From NCBI GenBank assembly GCA_027579435.1, contig JANBPK010000750.1, forward strand, positions 148,222 through 212,221: a DNA stretch of 64,000 bases, read 5' to 3'. The notes beneath the pieces were generated by a model. The model was not told where the DNA came from. It saw nothing but the letters and a program-made list of their open reading frames with translations, and did not search any database. Every line of letters starts with the position of its first letter. The first letter of the stretch is position 1. This stretch comes from Candolleomyces eurysporus (lineage: Eukaryota; Basidiomycota; Agaricomycetes; Agaricales; Psathyrellaceae). The translations under genes were made by a program, and so were the position numbers. Positions 11,744 to 25,400 of the stretch are shown in pieces.

Positions 11744-14700
11744 TCAGAGCATCAATGGCGGCGGATCAACCTCTGCAGCTTGAGGCAGCAACGCGAGCTG
11801 CTCGTCATAGAATCCGTTCAGTGACCTAGCGTCCTGGCAGAAAGCATTCAAACTCTGTCGAATGTCCTCTGCAGTAGTCGCTGGCTTATTTTCCTTGTTC
11901 TTCATCGCCACACCCATCCTCCCTGGTCCCATCAATCGATTGGTCAAGAACAAGAATCCTTGTGATCCATCGAGCACCTGAACGAAAGCCACCCCCGACC
12001 GATGCACGAATTGCGAATAGTGGAACGGCGATCGCCTATAGGAATAGAAGACATCGACTTGATCAGGGTAGAGATCCTGAGCCTCCACATCCACGATGAA
12101 TCCGAACTTGTGCAAGAGCTTATACTCGAAGTAATATCTGGCGGAACGAGTTTCGGGCTGGACTCGTTTCTCCAAGTCGGGTACGATGGGAGGTGGCACN
12201 GCAAATTTGATGGGGAAGCACGACTGGAAAGCGTTGCGTTCACGAATATCGCTGATTTGCATCACGTATGCTTCGACCAATCTCAACCCGTACATGTCGA
12301 TGGTTCGATTCCATTGCTTGAGCTGGTCCTCGATGCACCGTGCTGTCGTNCCTATCCACTGCAATTCGAAGTGGAAAACNGTTGCAGGGTTGTGGAATAG
12401 ATCGTGGTGGAGGATGACGCATTCCGCTTGCTCGCTCTTCTGCACGTCCTCGTTAAATCAAAGCCNGAAACATGAANGGGAGACGCCACACACCTTGTTT
12501 GGGTCNACATCAATAACCATAGTCTGACTGAGGATNAACCTCTTTTTCTTGGACATCGACGGCCTCGGACGAGCGACGGCGGAAGGATATCCACCCCGAA
12601 GCTCAGGTTCGGGTTTCTTGAACCACCCNCGGTTCAGAACGTTGGGCGTCATAGGAAGCGAGTATTCACCCTTGAGACGATAGTAATAATGCCTAGCAAG
12701 CCCAGGTAAGCAGCCACACATGGTATAGGAATCTGTAAAAAAGGGCTCACCCGTCCAAGAAACCATGATTCCCCTTACAATGCTCAAACAAACCCTGCTC
12801 AAACAGCTTCACCCCCCACTCACTGCCCTGCGCCCTCGACGAAACGTCCCTGAACTCTCTCAACAACCAACTCACAAAATCAGCTCCAATNAACGAGTTG
12901 GCGTATTGCGCTTGATGCCAATGGTAGTGCTTAATCAACACNCCATCCTCCTCTCGCATCAACTTCGCAATCTGCGCCATCGACAAATCTGCTATATCAC
13001 GNTCACTCTTNGGCTTTTTGCGCATCGGGCTCAAAGCGTGAATTTGGTCCAACTGCTCGACGAGGGAGTCGTCCAGGACTGATATAGCTGGATCGAGGGT
13101 GGTGGGTAGGAACCGGACAGGNGGAGCGGGGTTGTTTATCTTCTCCTCNGGTGGTTGCCAGCGCAGTTTGGTGAATTGTTCTCCGAGNTTCTCNATACCA
13201 AGAATACGGATTTCNTCCTCGTTCANAGCTTCNCCNGTAGGTCCNGTTGAGAGAGTTGGNGCTCCGGTTGGAATCACNATGAATCTCGTGCGCCAGTACC
13301 GAAGGGAGTCGTGAAGCTGATGTTCGTATCCTGCTACCAGCATATCGAGCCTGTTGAAAATGCTGNGTGACATNAGGACTTGGAGAANTCANAAGGTCAC
13401 TCACCGATTCCACTGNTAGTTCTCGAAACCATGTGACTCAAATTTCGTCGACAACTCAGTGTACCCNACTNCCATCCCCTACGTCAGACGATCACTAAAC
13501 GGCAAGAAAGCGAAGGGACACACCTCCGAGCTTCGGCCAAATCAAACACTGNTATGTAAACGGCACATTCTTGCCCAGTCTCCTGACATACCGCTTNACC
13601 TGAATCATCTCCCCATTAAATGAGATCCTATGAATCTCATTCGTCATACTCAAAAACACCGTTTCATCCGTCGACTTCAANACATCCGAAGCNCCAATCG
13701 CCCTGGGCAACACCGTCTCTTCGGACGTCATGAACGANGTCGTCCTCCTCAANGGCACCCTACTATGGTCCTCNTGATGCTGAAGCGGTTCCTTGGATTG
13801 GGAATGGGGCTTCAAAACGAACTGGAAGCCCTGCGCGAGTCGNACAGCCGCCATGCCCCTCATAACCACCAACGCAAACGCTCCACGCANATCGTCTGGC
13901 GTNCCTTTCTGAGCCAACTGAGGCGGTCGNACGAGGAAAGACTTCATCTCTTTAGGATCGACNTAGATATCCCACGACGANACGTCATAACACGTTTCCA
14001 GNTCCGCANTCGAAGGGAAATAGTCNACCGTCAGAGGTAGACATCCAGGAGTAACGAGTGCGTCCCACTTGACATCGTGNTTCTTCAACGCCTTCGGAAG
14101 GATATGCTGCCACCTTCTCGCCATGGACGATTGCAAGTACGATACAGGCCTGGAATTCTGTGAAGGATTGGACGGGTTCGAATATGAGCTCGGAGAGGAT
14201 GATGGGAACGATTGTGCAAGAGCGTTGGTGACACTTCGCCGTTTTCCTGCCAGGATATCGTCGCGAGGAGGGGTATTGATAGGTGATCTGCGGGGGAACG
14301 AAGCTCTNGCAGGGGCAATCAAAGCATCGTCATCGTACCGCAGGCTTGACCTATTCCCTGGTGTCCCTTTAATAGCCACAGCTTGNGCCGCCATTCCAGC
14401 TCTGGGCGTGGGCAAAGGCATCTTGATAGGCGCAGAAGGTGTTAAGGGAATATTGACAGGGACTNGGGGGGGTAGGTGAAGGTACGGGTGGTGATGGAGC
14501 TGGTTGGGTATGTAGTTGTGGTGGGGCATTCGTCGCAGATGCACCCGAAGCTATCACTTGAGATGTCTGGGGCTCACTGATCCCACTCCTGAAAGGATTG
14601 AATAACCAGTTGGGCGTCAATTTGGAGGCAAGAGTGTTCTTTGTCCCTGCTGAAGCATTGATGCGCGCAAGCTTCGCAGAAGCTGTTGACTTCTCGGAAT

Positions 14701-16784
14701 GGACGGAATGTATGGAGGATTGGGAGGGGGATGTGCTGAGGTGAGGTACCACAGGGGACGCCAACGACGAGTTGCGGGGACCATCGTCTGGAAGATCTTT
14801 GATGATGCGACGGGGGCTTTCTTCGATAGTCTGGATCCGAGCATTCGTAATGGGATTCCGCACGGAATTGCGCTTCTCTCGAGCAAAGGAAGGCCCCGAC
14901 GCGAGTATCAACGGCGTTTGCACACCATGAATCGGAGGCTTGGCCGACTTGTCCGCGAATATGTCGTTATCGAATTTCTCAGCGTCCTCTTTGGTCAAAT
15001 CTCCAGACACTAACGGCGTTTGCTGCTTCTCAGGTAGGAATGGAACTTCAATACTCGACAATACATCGTGCTCGAGCAAGCCCAGCATTTGAATCTCATG
15101 CATCTTCGCTCGGCCGATGAACCTAAAAAGCAAAATTGAGACAGAGCAAGTGCAATCTGAGAACTAAAACACACCTATCTTGGCGGAAGGGTAGATCTTT
15201 CTGCTTATCCCAAAATGTGGTAGATAGCCAAAAGGGTTCCCACCAAAACGTCTTCTTCTTGCTAGCATCGACGCCAGTATCCTCGCACCATAACACATCA
15301 TTCGCGAGAGGGTCATCACCTTCCGCCTTGCTGCTGGGCTCTACTCCTTGGAAGCTGAATATGGGGCTCTGATGCAGAGGCTGCTTTGTCAGAAGGACAA
15401 GGTTGAGAACGATGCCTTGGTCCAGCATACGGGTCGTCGTAAGCCGGAGCAGCGGCTTCGAGACTCGGAAGTATCCCGGACCTGGAGAGATGAGGATGGT
15501 AGTTGCTCCGGTGAGCGAAAGCGACCGGTCGATGTAATGCGTTTCCGTGGGGTTCAGGGCGAGATTGAGGGCTTCGAGGATCGGTCCATCGTGGGCGAAC
15601 GAAAGCTGCCCAACTAGTCGCACGTGTGAAGGGATTCCTATCTTGTTATCCAGCGAGGCACGATGGTAGTGGTGGGTCAAGAGGATGTCGCGTTGGAAGT
15701 CCCAGAAGGAGTTCTTGAGCGCGACGAGGGTGGGTTTCCATTCGTGGTTGACCTCGAGATCTGTAACGACTTTGTAAAAGTCCTTGTACCAGTTCCCTCG
15801 CTCGTCGCGCCGCAAAGGACCCGCTGCGTAGTCGATTTCGGACTCTTCGTAAAAGACGCGGGAGATGAGGACGAGGTGGACAGTGTGATTGGTCCCAGCT
15901 TTCTTCCATTTCGCAAACAGGTCTGGGAGGAAGGAGTGGACAATCTTCTCATAATACCGTTCTCCGTCTCCCGAGAACTCCCAGAGCTCCCTGCAGACTT
16001 GAATGAAGATGGTGACTTTGGCAGATAGGGACCGGTAGATGGCTTTCGTAGCTGGGGCCACCACCGCTGATGAGACCTAAACAAGTTCTTAGCTGGGCGT
16101 GTAGTAGACAAGAAGAGTCTCACCTGTTTTCCAGCAATATGGACACGCTGAATTTTGGCCACGATCCCTCCAATGAATGTTATCTCTTGGTTCGCGTAAA
16201 CGCACTGGCCCACAAGGTGGTCACCGAGTCTCCACATATCATTTCGCCCAAGGTACTGGTCTTGAAAGACTAATTCAATGTGGTCCGCCGAGTTTTCCGC
16301 TTTTTCGACCTGGCCAAGTTTCAGAAAATAAGCTCCAGTCCCAGATGGCTGCCCTCACCTTAGTGACTACGACCTCCTCATTCGTTCTGATATCCAGAGC
16401 ATCTGCTATTGGCTTCGGAATGGATATCTAGGCGAGACTCAGCAACGTCACCGCTACCATCGCGTGGAGACTGACCTGGAGTTGAATTCGGTGACCCTCA
16501 TCCCTCGGTACAAAAAAGAGGAATCCTTGTTCAGACTTTGAGGTGGTTATGCACAGCAAGTCCCCTTCTGCGACTCCGGGCCAGTAGTAGTGATTGAAAG
16601 ATATATTCTGGGACTCCTTCACATCATGAACCCAAGCATTCAGCGCCTTCGAATTGCCGACTTTGAGCGGTGGTGGAGGTGGGGGAAGGGCTGCCAAAGG
16701 TCGGACTACGGATTGAGAGGTATTGGTATTTGAGCGACGCCGGCTATATTGCGAGTGAACTGACTCTGCCCTGGAGTTCGTCAT
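11744..16784 (-). CDS. IML1: Iml1/DEPDC5, GATOR1 (SEACIT) subunit, TORC1 regulator
   Basis: Vacuolar-membrane protein that, with Npr2 and Npr3, restrains TORC1 on amino-acid limitation. Read from ATG 16784, the N-terminus has a basic Ser-rich leader, a polyproline run and LNAWVHDVKESQNISFNHYY, typical of the Iml1 N-terminal domain. The large conserved core follows (about 16064-15123: TIFIQVCRELWEFSGDGERY, HLVLISRVFYEE, TGATTILISPGPGYF). A low-complexity Ser/Pro region lies at about 15000-14100. A DEP-like domain is encoded near 13000-12760 (GADFVSWLLREF, HCKGNHGFLDG), and the conserved C-terminal region is 12600-11744. About 1,500 residues, the family's usual size. Around 50 Ns lie in 12200-14465; all but 14465 keep the frame. 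The homopolymer-side N at 14465 must be ignored to join frames. Identity secure; exon ends approximate. Confidence 0.92.
12200..14465. other. Cluster of ambiguous bases inside IML1
   Basis: About 50 single Ns occur in 2.3 kb, against roughly one per kb elsewhere. They keep the IML1 reading frame, so they replace a base rather than add one. At each site I translated (for example 12200, 12350, 12380, 12891, 12942, 13122, 13149, 13188, 13194) the N is a third codon position. In one case it is the first base of a Leu codon (NTG). This is the pattern of synonymous differences between merged haplotypes. It is a property of the assembly, not a gene feature. Confidence 0.75.
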
Positions 16785-17029
16785 CTATCGACGTTGCATG
16801 GGCGTCGTGCTCGACGACGACGAGGTTGAAGGACAGGACAAGTTGGTAGACTCCAAGGTCCGGGAGCTGATAGGTTACCGAGATTCTCACGATTTGATGC
16901 ATGATCATTTGTCGACGTCTGTGTCTTTCAGCTAACAGTTTCACGAAAAATCCAATAAATTATTTTAAATAAACTATCAGTGTCCCCAGGAATGCAAAAA
17001 ACATAAGAAAGACAAACTCTGAAGCAAAA

Positions 17030-18597
17030 TTACAGGAGAACGTCATGAAGCGCTAGCTCTGGCTCTGGATCTTCCCAAGAGTCGGTGACAAGCTTAATCC
17101 CCACACTGTTCGTAATATCCTTCCATGGAACCTCAGAGTCCCCAATCGCAAGCGCAACATAGTCGGCGACTTTAACGAACTCCGTCTCGAACCCACCGGT
17201 CTTCACGTTCGGAGAAGGCTTCAGTGTGCCCGTCCAGCTCAAATACTCTGGAGTCACACAAGCGTCCCCGAGACCGCAGCGGCAGGTGTCCATTACAGGC
17301 GGGACAGACTCCATCTCGCCGTACGCGAGGATAATGTTCTTCAGGGCCNTTTTTCTTCTTGATCTCGACCCTTATTTGGCGCACGATGTACACTCTCAAA
17401 CCTTTCGGTTCACATTTTTGGAGACATGAGATCGTCTTGCCATTGACAAGCGATAGCGGCCTGCTCGGAGATATAGGTGAAGCGGGAGGGGATTCGGGCT
17501 GGTTAGTTGAAAGAAGCGCACGCAAGGACTCTCGTCTCCCTGAAGTCTCGACGTGGAAGGGGATAGGATCGGTGAGTGGGTAAACACGGGCTGCTGGGAC
17601 GAAGAGCTAAAGATGGACACGGAAAGAGTTTTGTCACCCTGCCATGCAGACCGGAGGCAGATACTCACATTGCTGAACACAGGCTCGAGGTGAGGTTGTG
17701 GCTCAACGGGGACGATGCTTGTCACCTGGTACCACTCGTTCGGCAGTTGCTTGATATTCGCAATGCAGCCTGGCAACGTTGTCGTTGGATCGGAGCTCCT
17801 CGACCGAGGTAGATAATCAAAGGACAAGAACAGACTATGTGCGCAGCACCGTTAACACATACGCTGAGATTTCAGGGTCGCAGAAACACTCACTGCTCCG
17901 TCTTTTCGAAACTGAAACGATTCTTTGGAGTTTTGGTGACCGTCACGCGAATGCGATACGAGCTCCTGATGCTATTAAAAGCGCCTCCCAGATCCTGCTC
18001 TTGGAAAGAGGGTGGAAGTGAATAGGTAGCGTCTCCACTTTGATACGATTCGGGTAAGGAGAACGCAAACTCAACCTGTTCAGGACAGGAGTCGTTGGGC
18101 GAAGTTCTCTTCCAAAGGGTCGATGAAGAATTAACAAGCGTCGTTACTTTTGAAATGCCCTCGGCCATCATAATATCAAGTTTTCCTTCCACCTACACNA
18201 AAAAAGCCTACGAATGAGCAAGCGACGAAGAGGGGAGGAAAGGGTGGCGTACCAGGATATCAACCTGGCTAACTCGACACGCGTTTTCAAAGGTGACGAA
18301 CCCGGAGATCACTTCGTCGCGTCCATACCAAGGTGTACGGACGTTGGGCTCCTGACCACGCAAGACGACTGTAGCCTTGGCGAATTGCTTCACAAACGTA
18401 GATGCCGGATTCCTGGGGCGGAATCGACCGCCCGCGGCGTAGTGCAGGCTCCTCTCTCCACACGCAGGATGATCGGAATAACTGGGAGCGGGAGGAGAGG
18501 GTGTATACGGCGGTAAAGTATGGGTCAAAGCACTGAGCACGCAGGAGCAAAGCTCGGAGTCGGGTTCACGGCTAACGACTGCTGGGGCGACTGCCAT
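17030..18597 (-). CDS. Arrestin-fold protein (arrestin-like N/C domains)
   Basis: Read from ATG 18597 (MAVAPAVVSREPDSELC), preferred because an upstream in-frame Met starts in a hydrophobic stretch unlike the family. The N-terminal part has a Pro-rich segment (PPYTPSPPAPSY) and then beta-strand-rich sequence: FAKATVVLRGQE, VISGFVTFE, VEGKLDIMMAEG, VEFAFSLPES. This resembles the arrestin N-terminal sandwich, where fungal proteins describe it as a membrane-protein or ubiquitin-ligase adaptor. The C-terminal part (17525-17030) has KGLRVYIVRQIRVEIKKKK and the end CVTPEYLSWTGTL...HDVLL. An N at 17348 beside a T run breaks the frame; ignoring it joins the two parts cleanly. Several short introns. 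The fold is assigned from general resemblance; the cargo is unknown. Confidence 0.65.
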
Positions 18598-19248
18598 GGT
18601 AATAGGGGCGTATGAGTACCGTTCGGGTTGGGAAGCAAGACTGAGGAAAAGGTAGACATACGGCACCGTTCTTAAATCAGGTCTTTACGCGACCATGACT
18701 CGATCTCGACCCAGGAGCGGATGAACGTGCCTGGCTGACGAAGCAGAATACAACGAGGAAGGTCATGTCGAAGATCTTTCGCCGCGAGGTGCTTTTTGTG
18801 GAACCATCAATATCACCACCCTAAAATGTATCATGACCTCATTTCTCATCTGTTACTGTTGCTCTGGAAAAATTTGTTAGAAATCGCCATCGCTGCGAGG
18901 TATGGCGGTCTCATGGCCGCCGACTGCAATTCCGGCTAGAATCATCTCTGTGTGTTCAAATGTACGTTCGGAAACACGGCGGAAAGAGTTTCTCACAAAG
19001 CCGTGTCAAAATGTGCAGAACCAACACTGGTGTGAGAGAGGGTGAAAGTAAAACCCATGGCTTTCGTCGGCCGAAGGTTGGAGGCGACTCCAAGATCCGG
19101 TGAAGCGAGTGTCGCGGGGTGCCGCTTGAGCGCTCGAAAATAAGTTTGTCAGGCAGACAGTCGCTAAATCAAAGGGCCTCGAAACTAGTAGATCGCAGGA
19201 AACGTCACCGTACAACGTAGTAAACATTGGACAGAAAGGAGCGCCCGT
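18598..19248. other. Intergenic, arrestin-gene promoter / HAS1 3' side
   Basis: About 650 bp between the arrestin gene start and the HAS1 stop. No coding exon or repeat is recognised. It must hold the arrestin-gene promoter and the HAS1 3' UTR. Confidence 0.5.
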
Positions 19249-21192
19249 CTACCGGCTCCACTGTTCACCCCTCTCTTTCTGCCTTTTCTGCTCTCGNCCC
19301 TTTCCGGTATACCTCCCGTTCTACCATCTTCTTACCCAGTGTCTCTATCCGCCTCTGCTTGCCCACCTGTCCTTGAGCTCTTGATGATTTGTCGTTCTCC
19401 TCTTCCACCTCGTCCTCCGGCTCGCTTTCATCCGAGGCGTCCTGTTTGCGTTTCCTCTTGTTGTGGCTAGTTTCACTCTTGCCAGCGCCCGGAGCGATGT
19501 TGAGGTTCACTCTTGGAGGAACTGAGAATCCAAACGACTTTCCGACCTTCACCAAATCAAGCTTGTTCACGTCGAAGATCTTCTTTAACGAATACGAAGC
19601 GTAGGCTTGGAGATACGAGCGGAAACCATTTTTCGCGGACTGGTGGAGGAAGTAATTCTTTTGGAGGAGTTTTTCGAGCTAAACATGTCGATTGTTGAGT
19701 TTCGAGCTGAATTTTCACTTGGGGATGAAACACTGACCTGGGTCTGAATATTGGCTATCCGTTCAGCGGGGAAGCTGTACTCGTTGAGTGGGACCTTCGC
19801 TTCCTTCAAGTACCGAAGGAAACCCAGTTCGCTCTCGAGAAGGAACAGCAAGCTCTTTCCGACCTTTCCAGCACGAGCTGTTCGTCCGACACGGTGAATA
19901 TAATCGCGGGGGTCATCAGGAGGGTCATATTGCACGATCCAGTCCACCCGGGGAATATCCAAGCCTCTTGCTGCTACATCCGTGCAAAGTAGAATGCCAG
20001 TTTCGGCGTTGATAAATTCGAAAAACGTGTTGGTCCGTTTTTGTTGTTTTTGTTTTCCCTGCATGGATCCGGTTAGAAAGCAATTCAAAGTGGGGGACGA
20101 GGTAGACATACGTGAAGGTCCAGAACAGGCACGTCGATGTAGTTGAGTAATTCGGAATAATATTTGACGGAATTGCAACTCGAGAAGAAGACGATCACTT
20201 TTTTCTTCATGTTCTTCTTGAGGAAGGTATAGAGGAGGCGGAAACGCGTGTCGGAGGCGCAAACGACGTAGCCTTGAGTAAGCGTTGAAACAGTGCTCGT
20301 AGACTCTTCCTTATCGACGTCGATGAAGATGGGACCTGGGCGAAGGGATATCCGAGCAAGATCGGTAACTTTTGTGGTTTGGGTAGCTGAGTACAGCATG
20401 GTCTGTCGATTTTCTGCTCCGTCGTCAGCCTGGCATAAATCTACGCCATAGTGAGGCACGCACCACTCGGCAAAAGCGAGATAATCTTTTTCATTTCCTC
20501 CTCGAATCCAATTTCCAGAATCCGGTCAGCTTCGTCGATCACGAGGGCCTTGAGGTTCCGGTATACGAACCCTTTAGCGTTCTATGTAGCCCCAGTCAGT
20601 TGCGATGCAAGCCCTTTTGAGAGTTCGAACAAACGCACCTGAAGATGGTCCAATAGCCGTCCAGGCGTCGCAACAAGCAAATTCACGCCCTTTGCTAGCT
20701 TATCCTGCTCCGCCTTGAGGTTCGCTCCCCCAATCACAACGCCGAAAGTTTGAGAATGATATGCCATAAGGTCTTTGGCCACGCCGAAAATTTGCAGTGC
20801 TAACTCTCGGGTAGGGGTGATAATGATAATACCAGTGCCTGGAACGTCCTTTTCAGTACCTGGTCAGGTTAATTAGAAAATGGTACCGCACCATTCAGTG
20901 GTTTGAACTTTAGCCTATGCAGCAACTCGATAGCAGGTATCAAGAACGCCAGAGTCTTTCCCGAGCCCGTCCGTGCAGCACCCAGAACATCCTTTCCTGC
21001 AAGAAGGACAGGTATAGATTTCTCTTGGATCTGGGTCATTGTCGAGAAACCCGTCTCTTCGAGTGCTCTGACCGTCGGTTGGGAGAGGTCCAGGGCTGAA
21101 AACGGTGTCCGTTCTGCTTTTGATTCGGAGTTGTTTGCATTTTTCTTGCTCGATGTCGCCTTGCTTGTGGAAGCCTCTGCAGCTGGTGGCAT
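19249..21192 (-). CDS. HAS1: DEAD-box ATP-dependent RNA helicase Has1 (DDX18)
   Basis: Nucleolar helicase needed for ribosomal subunit assembly and release of snoRNAs. Read from ATG 21192. The motifs in order are: [19 protein letters not shown] and the Q-motif (TQIQEKSIP), Walker [28 protein letters not shown] ([20 protein letters not shown]), SAT (YSATQTTKV), [19 protein letters not shown] and HRVGRTAR. The Has1-specific C-terminus follows ([36 protein letters not shown]) and then a charged tail. With the N at 19296 counted, the frame stops at 19265. Ignoring it, as for other homopolymer Ns here, gives a basic tail ending EQWSR with the stop at 19249-19251, which I prefer. Six or so short introns. 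A decayed copy of its 5' part lies at 31361-31975. Very secure. Confidence 0.93.
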
Positions 21193-22475
21193 TTTTGGGA
21201 ATAGATATCAAGGCGATCCATTGAACAGACTACAACTTTTTTCTGGGCTTCGGTAGATGACAAAGATATTCTCACGGGCAGCATCTAACCTCGCGCCGTG
21301 GCGTTGGTCCTCAGGCCTCAGCTTCCAACGTCCATGATGGATGATGCAGTTTCTACCTTCCTGATGCAAGAGTGAGTGGCTCCAGCTTGTTATGTGACAT
21401 TGGATCTGATTAAATGGGGCAGNAAAAAACGAAACTCAGCGAGGTGGTGATTGGATCTGGAGACATCTGCGTAACTATGGCCTATGGTTTTTGGATGAGG
21501 CCCCTTCGCAAAGAACTAAGTTCCTGGCTCGACTTGGATTGACCTTCATTTGGCGGTTTGGATTCTTCATCTTTGCTCTGCAATGATGTGGGCTTAGAAG
21601 TCTGAGTCGGCCCATTTCTCAGTCCGAAGCTTAGACGCCTCCCGTGAACATTTCGACGGTAGTCATATGCACTTTTTAGGCTATATTCTCTACATTTCCC
21701 AATCCGTGCTCGTATTTTTAGCGCCTCCATCCGTGACCCAGTGCCTCGTGTCGCAAACGAACGCCACTCGTTCATCCTCATCAGCAAGTAAGTTCAGTCA
21801 GTGGAGTGAGGTTGGCGGGAACTGCCAGGCAGGAATTTCTCACGCGCGACTCGCTCCGCCTTGCCCATCTTTGATTGATTGACCAAGCCCGGTGAAGGGG
21901 TGGACGGTCAAAGCTATGATACATGTGCTAAGTATTAATTTATGTAAGGTTTGCCGGGATATGGACGAGCATGGCTCCAAAGATGTCCCAAACTCAACGA
22001 ATGTCAGCCTGCCCACAGCCTCATCATCTTCGCTGAATTCTGAAAACATATCGATCTCGACATAGCATTTCTCGTACTGGGCAGGAAAATGTGCTGTTGT
22101 GATACCCGCTAAGAACCTAAATTCTTGTTCTATCCTTGTTTTCTATCAGCATTGCCGTGGAGTTGACAGGCTGATTATCACCGACAGCGCCTCTATCAAG
22201 ACTAGGCTGGCCATGTTAGGGATGTTTTTCGGCGCCAGCCCGGGAGAATCTATATCCCTCTGCGTCGCTGATTGTGAGTATCAAGTCGCTCGCTACCTTG
22301 CTTTCCTGGGATGGACCGATCTTGGATCTCATCGACTTTCGCTCGGTCGATGATTCCCCCTGTCATATAGCCACGAACGGTCTAACCTTGGAACGGGCGT
22401 CTATCCTGATTCTATATCACCAGGGGTTAATGAGCAGAACAAAACCGGCATTGAATTACTTCTGTCATCGCTAAC
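21193..22475. promoter_or_regulatory. Head-to-head intergenic region HAS1 / DUF6535 gene 1
   Basis: 1.28 kb between divergent starts. No exon is recognised. It must contain both promoters. The equivalent in copy B (31976-33435) separates the HAS1 pseudogene from DUF6535 gene 2, so it descends from the same ancestral promoter pair. Confidence 0.45.
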
Positions 22476-25400
22476 ATGGGTTCTGACGGAGCATCGCCAG
22501 TGGTGGGTACTTTATACTCTCCCTTGCTCACGAAGTGCTCATAGAGCTGTACAGTATGCCCCCAACGAGATTAGCGCGGAAAACGGCCAGAAGAGTGAAA
22601 ATGAAAGTGAGAAGCCTCCGCAAAAAGAGAGCAAGGGTCTCCAAGATGAGGACGACGATGGCATTGGCTTCAGAAGAGACGCCAACGTTTGGTATCTGTA
22701 CCTAGAAGACGCAGAACGGGAAGCAAGTGAAAAATCGGAGCTGTGGAAGACCGGATTAGATTCCCTTCTCATCTTCGTAAGCGTCTACTCACTGGACAAG
22801 GGCTTTTATTTCACTTACCGTTACGCAGGCCGGTCTATTCGGAGGGATTGTTTCCTCCTTTGTCCTCGATGCTAGGAAGGATCTTCAGAATGAGTCAGAG
22901 GAGGAACTTCTCAGCGACATTCGCAGAGCATTACTGAACCCTAACCCTCGCCCTTGGATCTCTNCCCCCCCGGAAAGGTATTTCAAAGACACCGGAATGG
23001 ATCAATGGTCTCTGGCTGGTCAGTCTTTGTATCACGTTGTTCAGCGCAATCATGGGCGTTTTGGCCAAGGCCTGGCTTGCAAACTATGCTTCAGTAACCA
23101 AGCAACGGGAGGCTGACGATGCGTACAAGCGTTATCTACTCGACAAACAAGCGGAAGACTGGAACCTCAAAGAAGTCATCAACTTGGTACCGATCCTGCT
23201 CCAGACTGCCACGTTCCTCTTCCTCATTGGGTTGGTCCTTCGGGGGTATGGAGATATCCCCATTCTCAGTATCGTCCTCCTTGATTTGTGCATTTTGGGA
23301 GGGTTCATTTACCTCATGCTGACCGTTCTACCGCTCGTGTGGTCGACCTCACCCTTCAGCACACCCCTATCTGACTTTTTTCGATGGGTCAAGAATTGTC
23401 GTTGGCACCTGCCCAAATGTCGTGACCTTGCGTCGGACATCAATCAAGGCCTTTTAATGATTCTATACGAGAAATCTATCCTGTCCCCGAAGGCGACACA
23501 TGTCAATGCGGCGATTGAAGAGATCGCACTTCCCTCCTTCGACGAACGCTGGATTATCTATCTTTCCCTCACAGACTCTCCCAAAATTCTTCTCTCACGT
23601 TTTGTACGGTACGCCACCAGCCGGACTCACGACAACGCAGTGCACCATGACCCTGTTCTTGGCAATTGCATGCTTGCCCTGCTCCGACTTGCCAAGTGCA
23701 TCGAAAAGAGCATGGTGTCCAGCGAAGTCCCAAAACCCGACGTCAAGGAAAGGAAACCACTTGCAAGTCACCTTGAAAAATCCCTCAGCAAGCCGGGAAA
23801 CCCCCTCCAACGATGGAACAATCTCCCTGAAGAATTCAGACCTTTGCTCTTCAGCCTTCGAACGCAGGCCTTCCAGCTATTGCCTCTCATCGATTCAGAG
23901 GCCGACGTAGACTTGGTGGATTTTCATCCAGACGAGCTGGCGGACCAACCCTGGTTTATGGCGTGGCAAGACATTCCCTCGCATCACCGAATCCACTTCA
24001 CGCTCGCTGCGAGCCGTGGAGTACTCCAAGGCCGAAAGAACACGAAAATAGTCAGTTCCATGATCCTGAGTCTATGTCTTGCCAGAGGTGAGTCAACTCA
24101 TATTTCCACCTTCCCGTATTGGTCTGAATCTTCCTTGTAGCTGCCCACACTGCTTTTGACACCGGTCGTGTCAGCGAACGCGTAGGATTTCCGAATGCGA
24201 AGGAACACCTAGAGATTACCGAGTTAGTGACCAAATATGTGGTAAAGCTTTACGAGCTTGCCGGTGAGCACACTCAATCCCTTTTCGCATAACACTGAGG
24301 TTGATCCAGTTTGAAGTATCAAGCTGGGTGGATATGGCGACCAATGCAGATACTGCGACCACGATCGACCTTCCGTCGCTTTCCAAGATTCGCAAGGGCC
24401 TAGAAACTCATGACCCGAGTCACCAGTCCCCGACTGTACGTGTACTTGAAAACTTGATTTCAGTGCTTTCCCTTCCACGCCTTTCATTGCGCATTCATGC
24501 TGCCAAGATGCTTGAGTATATCACATCATCAGACAGTGAGACCCTCTCCTTATCTCTGATGCGACTTGATTTGATGCGGTTTCTGGCACACAGAGGAATT
24601 GTTCAAAGCTGTTCGCGCCCCCCAACGTCCATCCTCTCTGAATGGTGAGTCGGACTCAATCCAGCTTTCTGCGAGTTTGACACTAGGTACAGGCGTCGCC
24701 GATCCGCTCGTGGAAACCGTCGATATCATGATTGAAACCATCGCCTCGTTGATCGTCTCCGAGAATCAGGGCGGTATATGGGACCCTGCTCATAAAATAT
24801 TAGAAAATTTGATGGCCCCCGACAGTAAGACCACAACTTCAACCTGGAGCTCATTGCTTAAATTTTTCTCCAGGCGAATTCAAACAAAAAGTCGCTACTC
24901 ACGTCAAAGCTTGCGTTGAATCTGGCTTAGCGGGTTCGGATCAATCTGACCCTCAACCCCGAATGCTCGTCATTGGCTTTCTGAAGAAGGTCTACGCAAT
25001 GAAGTGTATGTTTCTTCGCAGTCAGCCCAAATGCATCTGACTATCAATCGGTTGATAGCCCCTCAATCCCCTTTGTATGAATGCACCCACCAAGTGGTAC
25101 TTCGTATGGTTAAGACGGGAAAACTCGCGAATTCGAATGAAGCTGGCGAGCTTGATTGGGATATGATACATGACCTTTGTGGGATAGGCAAGGACAGCCA
25201 CACTTTTCGAGTATATGTCGACTGATTCAAGTTCAATTGTTCCCAATCATAGATGAATGTCAAGTCGAAATCAAGGAAATAATCACAAACTGGATTGTCA
25301 CCAGGCTCGGACGGATAGACAGCCGCTGGGAAACACTGTCACAACTTCTTTGTGAGATTTCGAGGTGCAACAACTCTGAATTTCACCGTGAATGGGACCG

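Noticed and set aside
13003..14479. Several 70-136-codon ORFs antisense to IML1
   Set aside because: They are shadows of the IML1 exons in other frames; the IML1 frame matches the known family throughout.
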